This document shows positions 1 to 8,163 of a stretch of 64,000 nucleotides of DNA, piece by piece (position 1 is the stretch's first letter; each line of letters starts with the position of its first letter). The notes beneath the pieces were generated by a model that worked only from the letters and a program-made list of their open reading frames with translations, did no database searches and was not told the origin of the DNA. Source of the DNA: Xanthomonas sontii (GTDB lineage: Bacteria > Pseudomonadota > Gammaproteobacteria > Xanthomonadales > Xanthomonadaceae). Both the position numbers and the translations under genes were made by a program. The DNA is taken from assembly GCF_040529055.1 (NCBI RefSeq), contig NZ_CP132342.1, positions 1,233,501 through 1,297,500 of the forward strand. The letters are read 5' to 3'.

Positions 1-1
1 C

Positions 2-574
2 AACACCCTGTACCAGCTGGTGGACGCCGGCGTGCACGTGCCGCAGCCGCGCGGCTACTTCCACGGCGTGCTGCTGATGGACCTGGTCACCGACGCCGAC
101 GGGCAGAGCGCGCCACGCCTGGGCGAGGTGGAACTGGAACCGGAGCAGGCGCGCGCCTTCCACACGCAGCTGGTCGGCGACGTGGTGAAGATGCTGTGCC
201 TGGGCCTGGTGCACGGCGACCTGTCCGAATACAACGTGCTGGTCGCCGCCGATGGTCCGGTGGTGATCGATTTCCCGCAGGTGGTCAGCGCCGCCGGCAA
301 CAACGCCGCCCGCAGCATGCTGCTGCGCGACGTGCACAACCTGCGCGACTGCCTGGGCCGCTTCGCGCCCGAGCTCAACGCCACCCACTACGGCGAGGAG
401 ATCTGGGCGCTGTACGAGAAGGGCACGCTGCGCCCGGACAGCGCACTCACCGGTCGCTTCACCTTCGACACCCGCCGCGCCGACGTGCGCGCGGTGCGCG
501 CCTCGATCGAGGACGCGCGGCAGGAGGCCATCATCCGCCAGCAGGGCCGCGAAGCCGCCGCGCAGGACGACTGA
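2..574 (+). CDS. RIO1-family atypical serine kinase, 5'-truncated by window edge
   Basis: This is the C-terminal part of a RIO-type protein kinase/ATPase. The frame is open from base 2, so the true start lies outside the window. The catalytic loop HGDLSEYNVL and the metal-binding IDFPQ motif, the RIO equivalent of DFG, are both present. They are followed by a helical tail ending in an Arg/Ala/Asp-rich segment. Bacterial RIO kinases are cytosolic and their substrates are poorly known, so no substrate can be assigned here. The roughly 190 residues seen cover the C-lobe; the nucleotide-binding N-lobe is missing only because of the cut. Confidence 0.85.
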   Translation, partial: NTLYQLVDAGVHVPQPRGYFHGVLLMDLVTDADGQSAPRLGEVELEPEQARAFHTQLVGDVVKMLCLGLVHGDLSEYNVLVAADGPVVIDFPQVVSAAGNNAARSMLLRDVHNLRDCLGRFAPELNATHYGEEIWALYEKGTLRPDSALTGRFTFDTRRADVRAVRASIEDARQEAIIRQQGREAAAQDD

Positions 575-842
575 GCCGCGTTCCGGCACGCGGCGCGCAA
601 GTCCATGCTGCGCCGCAATGTGGCGGCATCGCGTGCGCGCCCGCCGCCAGTGCGAGCCCCAAGCCGCGCAACGCCTCGCCGTGCCTGCATTGCACGCGCA
701 TCCGCGCCGTGACGATCGGCCGCCTGCCGCTGACCCGTCGGCTACCGCGCATCGGCGTTCCGGTTCGCTTATTTGCGGAAATGGTTATGGAGAATAACAA
801 TTAGCCCGACGCCGCTTGCGCAGCCGCCCGGGAGGGCCACCC

Positions 843-1802
843 ATGTATTTCGATCCAGACGTCGTCCGTTTCTTCGCCCAGGCCCAGCAGTCCGGGCAGC
901 CGCCGATGGAGGAACTGCCCTTGCCCCAGGCGCGGGCGATGATGCGCGGCGTCGCCGCGCAATTCGGTTTCCCGCGCGTGGAGATGGCCGAGGTCCGCGA
1001 CCTGCAGGCACCGGGCCCGGCCGCCCCGATTCCGCTGCGCCTGTACCGCCCGCACGGCCTCGACGCGGGCCCGGCGCCGACCTGCCTCTACGCGCATGGC
1101 GGCGGTGGTGTGGTCGGCGACCTCGATTCGCACGACGACGTGTGCCGGCAACTGGCCGCACGCGCCGGCTGCCAGGTGCTGGCGGTGGACTACCGGCTGG
1201 CGCCCGAACATCCTGCGCCGGCCGGCATCGAGGACGTGATCGCGGTGGTGCACTGGCTGGCCGCGCACCCGGGTGAGGTCGGCGCCGATCCGCAGCGCCT
1301 GGCCATCGCCGGCGACAGCATGGGCGGCGCACTGGCGGCCAGCGCCGCGCTGGACGCGCGCGATGCCGGCATCGCCCTGCGCTGCCAGATCCTGATCTAT
1401 CCGCTGACCGACGTGCGCCCGGACAATCCCTTTCCCTCGCGCGTGCACAACGCCGGCATCCCGCCGCTGACCGAAGCGGCGATGCGCTACTTCGACCGCC
1501 AGCTGCTGCCGGACCCGTCGCTGGCGTCGGACTGGCGCATCTCCCCGGTGGTGGCGCCGGACGTGGCCGGTGTCGCCCCGGCGCTGGTGGTGCTCGCCGA
1601 GCGCGACGCGCTGCACGACGAAGGCCTGCACTATGCGCAGCGCCTGCGCGAGGCGGGTGTGGAAACCCTGGTGCGCGTCCACCCCGGCATGATCCACGGC
1701 TTCATCAACATGGGCAGGGTGATGCGCGTGGCCGGCGAAACCCTGGACCTGGCCGCGCTGCTGCTGCGCCAGCGGCTGCTGCCGGTGGCCGCGCAAGAGT
1801 GA
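843..1802 (+). CDS. alpha/beta hydrolase, hormone-sensitive lipase (HSL) family
   Basis: A 319-residue cytosolic esterase/lipase-type hydrolase. The HSL-family oxyanion motif HGGG lies near residues 85-88. The nucleophile elbow GDSMGG has its Ser near residue 159. A later ERDALHDEG segment carries the acid, and an IHGF segment carries the His, completing the triad. I chose ATG 843 because the purine-rich GGGAGG stands about ten bases upstream; the frame is open further upstream but lacks an equivalent site. Such enzymes hydrolyse short acyl esters; the natural substrate is unknown. It appears to be a single-gene unit. Confidence 0.85.
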   Translation: MYFDPDVVRFFAQAQQSGQPPMEELPLPQARAMMRGVAAQFGFPRVEMAEVRDLQAPGPAAPIPLRLYRPHGLDAGPAPTCLYAHGGGGVVGDLDSHDDVCRQLAARAGCQVLAVDYRLAPEHPAPAGIEDVIAVVHWLAAHPGEVGADPQRLAIAGDSMGGALAASAALDARDAGIALRCQILIYPLTDVRPDNPFPSRVHNAGIPPLTEAAMRYFDRQLLPDPSLASDWRISPVVAPDVAGVAPALVVLAERDALHDEGLHYAQRLREAGVETLVRVHPGMIHGFINMGRVMRVAGETLDLAALLLRQRLLPVAAQE

Positions 1803-1893
1803 GTCCAACCGCAGCGCGTCCCGCTTCCCGGCAATCGTCGCCCGCGGTGGCGTGCGTTGCCCCGCCTGCCGCACTGCACCCGTCGCATCCGTC

Positions 1894-1963
1894 GTAGGTG
1901 CGGCTTCAGTCGCGACAGGGCATTGCCGATATGCGGTCCGGTCGCGGCTGAAGCCGCTCCTGC
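1894..1963. repeat. Palindromic intergenic repeat, family A (copy 1)
   Basis: A REP-like palindrome with arms GCGGCTTCAGTCGCGAC (1900-1916) and GTCGCGGCTGAAGCCGC (1941-1957), flanked by GTAGG and CTCCTGC. Related copies lie at 12009-12069, 33275-33341 and 42443-42511, all between genes. No RAYT-type transposase is in the window. Confidence 0.85.
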
Positions 1964-2053
1964 GTGCGCTGGACGCTTTGCTCACATCGACCGAGCGCAA
2001 CGCACCCGCTGCAGATCTGTAGGCTGACACGCAACCCGTCTGCCGCGCCGCCC

Positions 2054-2920
2054 TCAGCGCGGGGTGGCGCGGAGCAACTGCCGGAAGGCGTCGTCCAGCG
2101 CGCGCTGGTCGCCGCTGCCAGCGGGCAGTTGCGGGGCACCTGCTTCCATCCTGCCCAGCTCCGCGTCCAGGAAATCGCTGATCGCCGGAATCCGCGGGCC
2201 GTCTTCGACCTCGGCCGATGCGCGTTTCTTGTCCAGCAAGGCATCGATCGCCTCGCGCAGGGCGCCAGAGGGAACCAGGGCGTCCAGCAGCGACGCGAAG
2301 GCCATCGGCGGCATGCCGTGCCCACGCTCGATCCATTGGCAGGCCAGCACGGGGCGCAACACGTACAGGTACTTCTTGGTGCGGATGCGCTCGCCGCGCA
2401 GATAGCCGCGGTAATTGCCCTTGGCCATGCTGAAGTAATGCCACCAGGTCGCCACCGGCGAATAGAAGCGCTCGGCCATCTCCCGCAGCGTCGCCACGGC
2501 CGCGGCGTCCTGCCGGTACACCACCGGCGACTGCAGCCACTCCAGCAAGGTCGGGTTGGATTTGGACACCAGGCGCAAGGCCTTGCGCAGATCCCAGCCG
2601 CTGACGTCCAGGTCGCTGTCGATCGGCAACTCGATCACGTCGCGCTGCGGTTCGCCCGGCCCGGTCCGTTCGTTGACGGTGAGGTACCAGTCCGGCCGAT
2701 GCACATAGACGAAGCGCGCGTCGTAGTCGCTGTCGGGCGAGGAAAAGCCCCAGCCGCGGCTACCAGATTCGCAGGCTAGCAGGATGCGGACGTCGTGGCG
2801 CTGTTCGATGTCCTGCAGCGCGGCGAGCACGGCAGCGCGCTTGTCGGCGGCGATCGGGTGGATCGCCATGTCGGGCGAGGCGGAGGGCGCGGTCGCTGCA
2901 GCGTCGTTCGAAGGCGTCAT
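2054..2920 (-). CDS. RlaP-type nucleotidyltransferase domain protein
   Basis: A 288-residue protein of the DNA polymerase beta superfamily. The N-terminal half carries SGSRGWGFSSPDSDYDARFVY, in which the GS helix-turn and the paired Asp residues (SDYDAR) form the metal-binding signature of minimal nucleotidyltransferases. The layout matches the family proposed to act in RNA repair (RlaP, Pfam PF10127). The start at 2920 shares one base with the mnmG stop (TGATG), indicating translational coupling to a tRNA-modification enzyme. An internal ATG at 2869 (MAIHP) is a possible alternative start. What it nucleotidylates is unknown; a tRNA-related role is only suggested by the coupling. Confidence 0.8.
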   Translation of the reverse strand: MTPSNDAAATAPSASPDMAIHPIAADKRAAVLAALQDIEQRHDVRILLACESGSRGWGFSSPDSDYDARFVYVHRPDWYLTVNERTGPGEPQRDVIELPIDSDLDVSGWDLRKALRLVSKSNPTLLEWLQSPVVYRQDAAAVATLREMAERFYSPVATWWHYFSMAKGNYRGYLRGERIRTKKYLYVLRPVLACQWIERGHGMPPMAFASLLDALVPSGALREAIDALLDKKRASAEVEDGPRIPAISDFLDAELGRMEAGAPQLPAGSGDQRALDDAFRQLLRATPR

Positions 2921-4809
2921 CACGCCACCCGGCTGCGCCGCGCGCGTTCCAGGTGCACCAGTAGCAGCGAGATCGCCGCCGGGGTCATGCCGGGGATGCG
3001 CTGCGCCTGGCCCACGGTCTGCGGGCGCACGCGCTCGAGCTTCTGCTGCACTTCGGCCGACAGGCCGCGCACCTGCGCGTAGTCGAAGGCGGGCGGGATC
3101 GGGGTGTCCTCGTGGCGCTGCTGGCGGGCGATCTCGTCGCGCTGGCGGTCCAGGTAGCCGGCGTACTTGATGCCGATCTCCACCTGCTCCGCCACCTGCG
3201 CGTCGGCCACGCCCGGGCCCAGCGACGGCACCCGCATCAGCGCGGCGTAGTCCAGTTCCGGGCGCTTGATCAGGTCCAGCACGGTGGTCTCGCGGCTCAC
3301 CGCCACGCCGAGCGTCGCCGCGACCTCGCGGCCCAGCGCGTTGCCCGGCGTGGCCCACAGCGCACGCAGGCGCTCGTTCTCGCGCGCCACCGCCTCCTGC
3401 TTGGCCTGAAAGCGCGCCCAGCGCGTTTCGTCGACGATGCCCAGGTCGTGGCCGATGCCGGTCAGGCGCGCGTCGGCGTTGTCCTCGCGCAGCTGCAGCC
3501 GGTACTCGGCGCGGCTGGTGAACATGCGGTACGGCTCGCTGGTGCCGTGGGTGATCAGGTCGTCGATCAGCACGCCGATGTAGGCCTGGTCGCGGCGCGG
3601 CGACCATGGTTCCAGCCCGCGCACCTGGCGCGCAGCGTTGAGGCCGGCGATCAGGCCCTGCGCGGCGGCTTCCTCGTAGCCGGTGGTGCCGTTGATCTGG
3701 CCTGCGAAGAACAGCCCGGGCATGGCCTTGGTCTCCAGCGAGGCCTTGAGCCCGCGCGGATCGAAGAAGTCGTACTCGATGGCGTAGCCGGGGCGGGTGA
3801 TGTGCGCGCGCTCGAAGCCGCGGATCGAGCGCACCAGCTCCAGCTGCACGTCGAACGGCAGCGAGGTGGAGATGCCGTTGGGGTAGATCTCGACCACGTC
3901 CAGGCCTTCCGGCTCGACGAAGATCTGATGGCTGGCCTTGTCGGCGAAGCGCACCACCTTGTCCTCGATCGAGGGGCAGTAGCGCGGGCCGATGCCCTCG
4001 ATCTGGCCGGTGTACAGCGGCGAGCGGTCCAGCGCGCCGCGGATGATGGCGTGGGTGCGCTCGGTGGTGTGGGTGATCCAGCACGACACCTGGCGCGGAT
4101 GCTGCGCCACCTCGCCCAGGAACGACATCACCGGCAGCGGATCGTCGCCGGGCTGTTCCTCCATCGCCGCGTAGTCCAGGCTGCGCCCGTCGATGCGCGG
4201 CGGGGTGCCGGTCTTGAGCCGGTCCACGCCGAAGCGGCCGTCGCGCAGCGCCTGCGCCAGCGCGGTGGCCGGCGGATCGCCGGCGCGGCCGCCGGCGTAC
4301 TGGGTCTGGCCGATGTGGATCTTGCCGGCCAGGAAGGTGCCGGCGGTCAGCACCACCGCCGCGGCCTCGAAGCGCAGCCCGGTCTGGGTCAGCACGCCGC
4401 GCACGCGCTCGCCGTCCATCACCAGGTCGTCCACCGCGGCCTGGAACACGGTCAGGTTCGGCTGCGCCTCGACCAGGCGCCGGATCGCGCTGCGGTACAG
4501 GCTGCGGTCGGCCTGGCAGCGGGTCGCGCGCACCGCCGGGCCCTTGGAGGCATTGAGGGTCCGCCACTGGATGCCGGCCAGATCCGCGGCGTGGGCCATC
4601 GCCCCGCCCAGCGCGTCGATCTCCTTGACCAGGTGGCCCTTGCCGATGCCACCGATCGCCGGGTTGCAGCTCATCGCCCCCACCGTCTCCACGTTATGGG
4701 TCAGCAGCAGGGTGCGCGCGCCGGCACGCGCGGACGCCAGCGCCGCCTCGGTGCCGGCATGGCCGCCGCCGATCACGATCACGTCATGGCGGTAGAAGGA
4801 ATCGCTCAT
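2920..4809 (-). CDS. mnmG: tRNA uridine-5-carboxymethylaminomethyl modification enzyme MnmG (GidA)
   Basis: The FAD-dependent subunit that, with MnmE, installs the carboxymethylaminomethyl group on wobble U34 of several tRNAs. The dinucleotide-binding loop [14 protein letters not shown] is at the N-terminus, followed by the family-specific [20 protein letters not shown] region. The C-terminal helical MnmE-binding domain is complete. At 629 residues from ATG 4809 the length matches the family norm. The frame is open 15 codons further upstream, but those residues are Pro/Ala-rich and unlike the family. A -10-like TAAAAT lies on the minus strand at 4887-4882. The next gene overlaps its stop by one base. 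Confidence 0.97.
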   Translation of the reverse strand: MSDSFYRHDVIVIGGGHAGTEAALASARAGARTLLLTHNVETVGAMSCNPAIGGIGKGHLVKEIDALGGAMAHAADLAGIQWRTLNASKGPAVRATRCQADRSLYRSAIRRLVEAQPNLTVFQAAVDDLVMDGERVRGVLTQTGLRFEAAAVVLTAGTFLAGKIHIGQTQYAGGRAGDPPATALAQALRDGRFGVDRLKTGTPPRIDGRSLDYAAMEEQPGDDPLPVMSFLGEVAQHPRQVSCWITHTTERTHAIIRGALDRSPLYTGQIEGIGPRYCPSIEDKVVRFADKASHQIFVEPEGLDVVEIYPNGISTSLPFDVQLELVRSIRGFERAHITRPGYAIEYDFFDPRGLKASLETKAMPGLFFAGQINGTTGYEEAAAQGLIAGLNAARQVRGLEPWSPRRDQAYIGVLIDDLITHGTSEPYRMFTSRAEYRLQLREDNADARLTGIGHDLGIVDETRWARFQAKQEAVARENERLRALWATPGNALGREVAATLGVAVSRETTVLDLIKRPELDYAALMRVPSLGPGVADAQVAEQVEIGIKYAGYLDRQRDEIARQQRHEDTPIPPAFDYAQVRGLSAEVQQKLERVRPQTVGQAQRIPGMTPAAISLLLVHLERARRSRVA

Positions 4810-4881
4810 CGGGGTCTCGTCGGCCGGCGCGGGGCCGGCGGCAGGGGGCGACACGGGACGTCGCCCGGGGTGTGAACAGGA

Positions 4882-4887
4882 ATTTTA
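4882..4887 (-). promoter_or_regulatory. Probable -10 element of the mnmG promoter
   Basis: TAAAAT on the minus strand, about 75 bases upstream of the mnmG start; the -35 (TCCGCA at 17 bp) is weak. It stands back-to-back with the sigma-54-like promoter reading the other way. Confidence 0.4.
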
Positions 4888-4923
4888 GCGGTTGCATCAC
4901 AAATTGCGGATCCGGGCCTCAAG

Positions 4924-4940
4924 TTGGCACGCAATCTGCA
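4924..4940 (+). promoter_or_regulatory. Sigma-54 (RpoN) -24/-12 promoter candidate
   Basis: TTGGCACGCAATCTGCA fits the consensus TTGGCACG-N4-TTGCA with one mismatch. The invariant GG (4926-4927) and GC (4938-4939) are separated by exactly ten bases. The predicted start of transcription is near 4951. No CDS follows on this strand for about 1 kb; a terminator follows about 85-115 bases later. Confidence 0.65.
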
Positions 4941-4950
4941 GATATTCCCA

Positions 4951-5066
4951 CTGCACCCAACGTGGCAATGCGTCAGGGGCGTATGACTGGAATTGGAACA
5001 GGGGCCAGTCACGCGCACGTTGGGGGAGCTGGGGGCCGGTAGTCGGGGGACTACCGGCCCTTTTTT
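4951..5066 (+). ncRNA. Candidate sigma-54-dependent small RNA (~116 nt)
   Basis: This gene-free stretch is bounded by a near-consensus -24/-12 promoter and a strong intrinsic terminator. Between them are nested complementary arms. CCCAACGTG (4956-4964) pairs with CACGTTGGG (5016-5024). Inside that, TGACTGG (4984-4990) pairs with CCAGTCA (5005-5011) around a 14-base loop containing TTGGAACAGGGG. The third stem is the terminator. The G-rich loops and exposed GGA could bind C-rich mRNA leaders or an RsmA/CsrA protein, but that is inference. Orientation rests on the T-tract and promoter. No known RNA family was recognised. Confidence 0.55.
5033..5066 (+). terminator. Strong rho-independent terminator
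   Basis: Left arm GGGCCGGTAGTC (5033-5044), loop GGGG and right arm GACTACCGGCCC (5049-5060) form a perfect 12-bp stem followed by six T (5061-5066). It terminates plus-strand transcription, where no CDS precedes it, supporting a small RNA gene. Confidence 0.9.
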
Positions 5067-5122
5067 ATGCCCGTTTTTCGCCGGTCGCCGGCGCCACCCC
5101 AGCAATGGCAAGGCCCCAACGC

Positions 5123-5150
5123 GAAAAGCCCCGGCGAACCGGGGCTTTTC
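5123..5150. terminator. Second hairpin, probably a bidirectional terminator
   Basis: GAAAAGCCCCGG (5123-5134), loop CGAA, CCGGGGCTTTTC (5139-5150): a perfect 12-bp stem with a stable tetraloop and an internal A/T run on both strands. It probably ends transcription from the minus-strand lipoprotein gene at 5319 and backs up the terminator at 5066. Confidence 0.75.
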
Positions 5151-5318
5151 GTTGTGAGGCGCCGACGCCCGACAGGGCCGGAACAGGGGGGATCCAGATT
5201 TCCCTGTCGGACATCGACATAGACGGTGGGGTCGACCCCTTCGGGTCATAAAGCGACGCAGGCGGTCACCCCGTAGGACGTAGAGTGCGTGCTGGAACAG
5301 GCGAACGCAAGCCCTTTC

Positions 5319-5843
5319 TTAGGGTTCGAGTGTGCGACGTGTCCCATTGCTGCGACCCATATTGCCGGGGCGCGGCGCCGGCGGGCGCTGCATGCCCTCG
5401 GGACGCTGCATCGCCGGCCGGGCCGGCTGCATCGATTGCGGCCGCGGTGCCGAATTGAGCGCGTCCGGACGGCGCAGGCGGTCCATGTCGCGCCACGGCG
5501 TCGGTACCCGACCACCCACGCTGGGCGGCGGCGGCGGCGGCGGCCGCGAGCCGCCGTCGTCCGGCCGCGGACGCGGTGGCGGGCGGTGGCGCGGGCCATC
5601 GTAGCCACGGTAGTAGTAATACGGCACGCCGTACCCGTAGTAGCCGTAATAGGACGGGCCGTAGCCGTAGTAGGGCACCGCGCCGTAGGGCGAGTAGTAC
5701 TCGGAGTAGCCGGCCGGGTAGCGGTATTCGACCGACGGGGCGCCACGGTAGTAGCCACCCTCGCCGCCTCCGGCGTAATCGTAGGTGGCACAGCCGCCCA
5801 GTGCGGCCAGCAGTCCAGCGGCGCAGATCAGGCGCAGTTTCAT
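5319..5843 (-). CDS. Small Tyr/Gly/Pro-rich lipoprotein, function unknown
   Basis: A 174-residue predicted lipoprotein. The N-terminus MKLRLICAAGLLAALGGCATYDY is a signal peptide with lipobox LGGC. The next ~70 residues are rich in Tyr and Gly (repeated YYGYG-like units), followed by a Pro/Arg-rich section with a run of seven prolines and an Arg/Met/Pro tail. The frame is open upstream, but ATG 5843 has GGAG ten bases before it and begins the signal sequence. The composition suggests an extended envelope-associated protein; no enzyme motif is visible. It is a single gene whose transcript likely ends at the hairpin near 5123-5150. Confidence 0.75.
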   Translation of the reverse strand: MKLRLICAAGLLAALGGCATYDYAGGGEGGYYRGAPSVEYRYPAGYSEYYSPYGAVPYYGYGPSYYGYYGYGVPYYYYRGYDGPRHRPPPRPRPDDGGSRPPPPPPPSVGGRVPTPWRDMDRLRRPDALNSAPRPQSMQPARPAMQRPEGMQRPPAPRPGNMGRSNGTRRTLEP

Positions 5844-6007
5844 GGCGTTTGCCCTCCAGCAGGCTGGCTGACAGGTTCGGTCCGTGGCATTGAATCCCCC
5901 CTTAACTCCATCGGCTGCACTTGAACGCTTAAGTTGCGCGCAACGACGGCGAACCGGCGCGAGTCGCGGGCGCTGCACGTTGGCGACGATACGCTACCCT
6001 TTCGCGC

Positions 6008-6967
6008 ATGGTCTCACGTTTTCTGCCCGAGTTCGGCGACGTCCTGGCGGCCGCCGCACGCATTGCCGCGCACGCGCGGCCGACCCCAGTGCTGCGTTCG
6101 CGGGCGCTGGACGCCGCCACCGGCGCGCAGCTGTACTTCAAGGCCGAACACCTGCAGCGCGGCGGCGCGTTCAAGTTCCGCGGTGCCTGCAACGCGGTGT
6201 GGGCGCTGGACCCGGCGCAGGCGGCCTGCGGGGTGGTCACCCATTCCTCCGGCAACCATGGCGCGGCCCTGGCCCTGGCCGCGCGCACCCGCGGCATCGG
6301 CTGTCATGTGGTGGTGCCGGAAGGCGCGGTCGCCGCCAAGCTCGCCAACATCGCCCGCCACGGCGCCACGCTGTGGCGTTGCGCGCCGAGCATCGCCGCG
6401 CGCGAGGCGTTGTGCGCGCAGGTGCAGCGCGATACCGGCGCGATCCTGGTGCATCCCTATGCCGATCCTGCGGTGATCGCCGGGCAGGGCACCGCGGCGC
6501 TGGAACTGTTGGACGTCAGCGGCGGGCTGGACCTGCTGGTGGTGCCGGTCGGTGGCGGCGGCCTGGCCGCGGGCAGCCGCCTGGCGCTGTCGGCGCGGGC
6601 GCCGCAGGCGCAGCTGCTGCTGGCCGAGCCGGCCGGCGCCGCCGACACCGCGCGCTCGCTGGCGGCCGGCGAGCGCCGCCTGGACATGGTCCCGGACACG
6701 CTCTGCGACGGCCTGCGCGGCACCCTCGGCGAACCCAACTTCGCCCTGCTGCACGGCCAGGCCGAGGTGCTGGTGGTGGAGGACGCGGCGACCGTGGCGG
6801 CGATGCGGCTGCTGTGGCAGGTGCTCAAGCAGGTGGTGGAGCCGTCCTCGGCGATCGCCCTGGCGGCGGTGCTGGCGCAGCCGGCGCGTTTCGCCGGGCG
6901 CCGGGTGGGGGTGATCCTGTCCGGCGGCAACGTCGACCTGGACGCCTTGCCCTGGGGCGCGGCATGA
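6008..6967 (+). CDS. PLP-dependent threonine/serine dehydratase-like enzyme
   Basis: A 319-residue fold-type II PLP enzyme. The cofactor lysine is in FKFRGA near residue 57, preceded by the KAEHLQRGGAF context. SSGNHGAA binds the substrate carboxylate, and a glycine-rich phosphate-binding loop PVGGGGLAAG follows. There is no C-terminal ACT regulatory domain, so it resembles catabolic serine/threonine dehydratases or serine racemases rather than biosynthetic IlvA. It probably deaminates a hydroxy-amino acid to a keto acid in the cytosol; the exact substrate cannot be read from sequence. Its stop overlaps the next start (ATGA), so the two genes are coupled. Confidence 0.85.
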   Translation: MVSRFLPEFGDVLAAAARIAAHARPTPVLRSRALDAATGAQLYFKAEHLQRGGAFKFRGACNAVWALDPAQAACGVVTHSSGNHGAALALAARTRGIGCHVVVPEGAVAAKLANIARHGATLWRCAPSIAAREALCAQVQRDTGAILVHPYADPAVIAGQGTAALELLDVSGGLDLLVVPVGGGGLAAGSRLALSARAPQAQLLLAEPAGAADTARSLAAGERRLDMVPDTLCDGLRGTLGEPNFALLHGQAEVLVVEDAATVAAMRLLWQVLKQVVEPSSAIALAAVLAQPARFAGRRVGVILSGGNVDLDALPWGAA

Positions 6968-7587
6968 GCGCGCGGGGCGGCTTCCGCTGGCTGCGCTGGC
7001 TGCTGCGCCTGGCGGCGCTGCTGGGGCTGTGGCTGCTGGGCGTGGCGATCTACATCGTCTGGGTCGGCGACCGCGACCAGGCGGCGCCGGCCGACGCGAT
7101 CATCGTGCTCGGCGCCGCGGCCTACGACGCCAAGCCGTCGCCGGTGTTCGAAGAGCGCATCCGTCATGGCCTGGACCTGTACCAGCGCGGCTACGCGCCG
7201 ACCCTGATCTTCACCGGCGGCTTCGGCAACGGCGCGCGCTTCGCCGAGTCGCAGGTGGCCCGGCGCTACGCGCTGCGCCACGACGTGCCGGCCGACGCGA
7301 TCCTGATCGAGACGGTGTCGCGCACCACCCGGCAGAACCTGATCGAGGCGCGGCGGCTGATGCGCGAACACGGCCTGCACCGGGTGATCGTGGTCAGCGA
7401 TCCGCTGCACATGGCACGGGCGCTGCGGCTGTGCCAGGAACTGCAGATCGACGCGCTGGCGTCGTCGACCCCGAGCAGCCGTTTCCGCAGCTTCCAGACC
7501 CGCTGGCGCTTCCTGCTGCAGGAGCTGTACTTCTTCCATCGCGACCTGCTGGAGCGGGGCGTTGAGCACGGCGGCGAGACCGTATGA
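6964..7587 (+). CDS. YdcF/SanA-like DUF218 membrane-anchored protein
   Basis: A 207-residue protein with one N-terminal membrane helix (about residues 10-32) and a DUF218 domain. Family marks are ADAIIVLGAAAYDAKPS, the GG-containing FTGGFG, an Asn-rich helix (RTTRQNLIEA) and VVSDPLHMARAL. Members include SanA and YdcF, implicated in envelope integrity and possibly in cofactor or lipid-carrier handling; no reaction can be assigned. ATG 6964 overlaps the preceding stop by four bases, implying co-translation with the dehydratase gene. Confidence 0.85.
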   Translation: MSARGGFRWLRWLLRLAALLGLWLLGVAIYIVWVGDRDQAAPADAIIVLGAAAYDAKPSPVFEERIRHGLDLYQRGYAPTLIFTGGFGNGARFAESQVARRYALRHDVPADAILIETVSRTTRQNLIEARRLMREHGLHRVIVVSDPLHMARALRLCQELQIDALASSTPSSRFRSFQTRWRFLLQELYFFHRDLLERGVEHGGETV

Positions 7588-7618
7588 TGGGCCTTTCCAC
7601 GGCCCGAGGGAGGCAGCC

Positions 7619-8047
7619 ATGAGCAACCACGGAGTTCCTGCGCAGGACCAGGCCATCGCCCTGGTGCAGGCCTATTACGCGGCGTTCAACCGCGGCGACT
7701 GGGACAGCATGCTGGGCATGCTCACCGACGATGTCGCCCACGATCTCAACCAGGGCGCGCGCGAGACCGGCAAGGAGGTCTTCGCCGCCTTCCTGCAGCG
7801 CATGAACGCCAGCTACCGCGAGCAGTTGCACGACATCGTGGTGCTGGCCGCGCAGGACGGCGGCCGTGCCGCCGCCGAGTACGTGGTGCATGGCGAATAC
7901 CACCACACCGACACCGGCCTGCCGGAGGCGCGCGGCCAGCGCTACGTGCTGCCGGGCGGGGCGTTCTTCGACATCCGCGACGGCAGGATCGCCCGGGTGA
8001 GCAACTACTACAACCTGGAAGACTGGATCGCGCAGGTCTCCGCCTGA
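7619..8047 (+). CDS. NTF2-like / SnoaL-type small protein
   Basis: A 142-residue cone-shaped alpha+beta barrel protein of the NTF2/ketosteroid isomerase superfamily. The N-terminal helix VQAYYAAFNRGDWDSMLGML and the later GGAFFDIRDGRIARVSNYYN strand-turn-strand are typical. Members of this fold act as isomerases, cyclases or binding modules; no catalytic residue set was identified. GAGGCAG stands before ATG 7619. It follows the DUF218 gene by 31 bases and may share its transcript. Confidence 0.75.
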   Translation: MSNHGVPAQDQAIALVQAYYAAFNRGDWDSMLGMLTDDVAHDLNQGARETGKEVFAAFLQRMNASYREQLHDIVVLAAQDGGRAAAEYVVHGEYHHTDTGLPEARGQRYVLPGGAFFDIRDGRIARVSNYYNLEDWIAQVSA

Positions 8048-8163
8048 GCCGCGTGCCGGCCTGAGGCCGGCGCGTTCGCGCTGTCGCAAAACTGTCCGCC
8101 GGCCGTCATCTGCGGCCGCAGGCGCGGTGACTATGGTCGCCGCGTCGACCGAGAGGACTGCCG

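Noticed and set aside
816-842. Upstream extension of the HSL-type hydrolase
   Set aside because: No ATG and no ribosome site; the Shine-Dalgarno-like GGGAGG favours ATG 843.
3112-4875. A 587-residue plus-strand frame opposite mnmG
   Set aside because: Antisense shadow of a clear MnmG gene; Leu/Ala/Val/His-rich with no recognisable domain.
4880-5066. Minus-strand small RNA with C-rich loops (sX13-like) in the same region
   Set aside because: The complement does show C-rich loops, but on that strand there is no T-tract at a 3' end, while the plus strand has both a promoter and a terminator. Kept only as an alternative to test.
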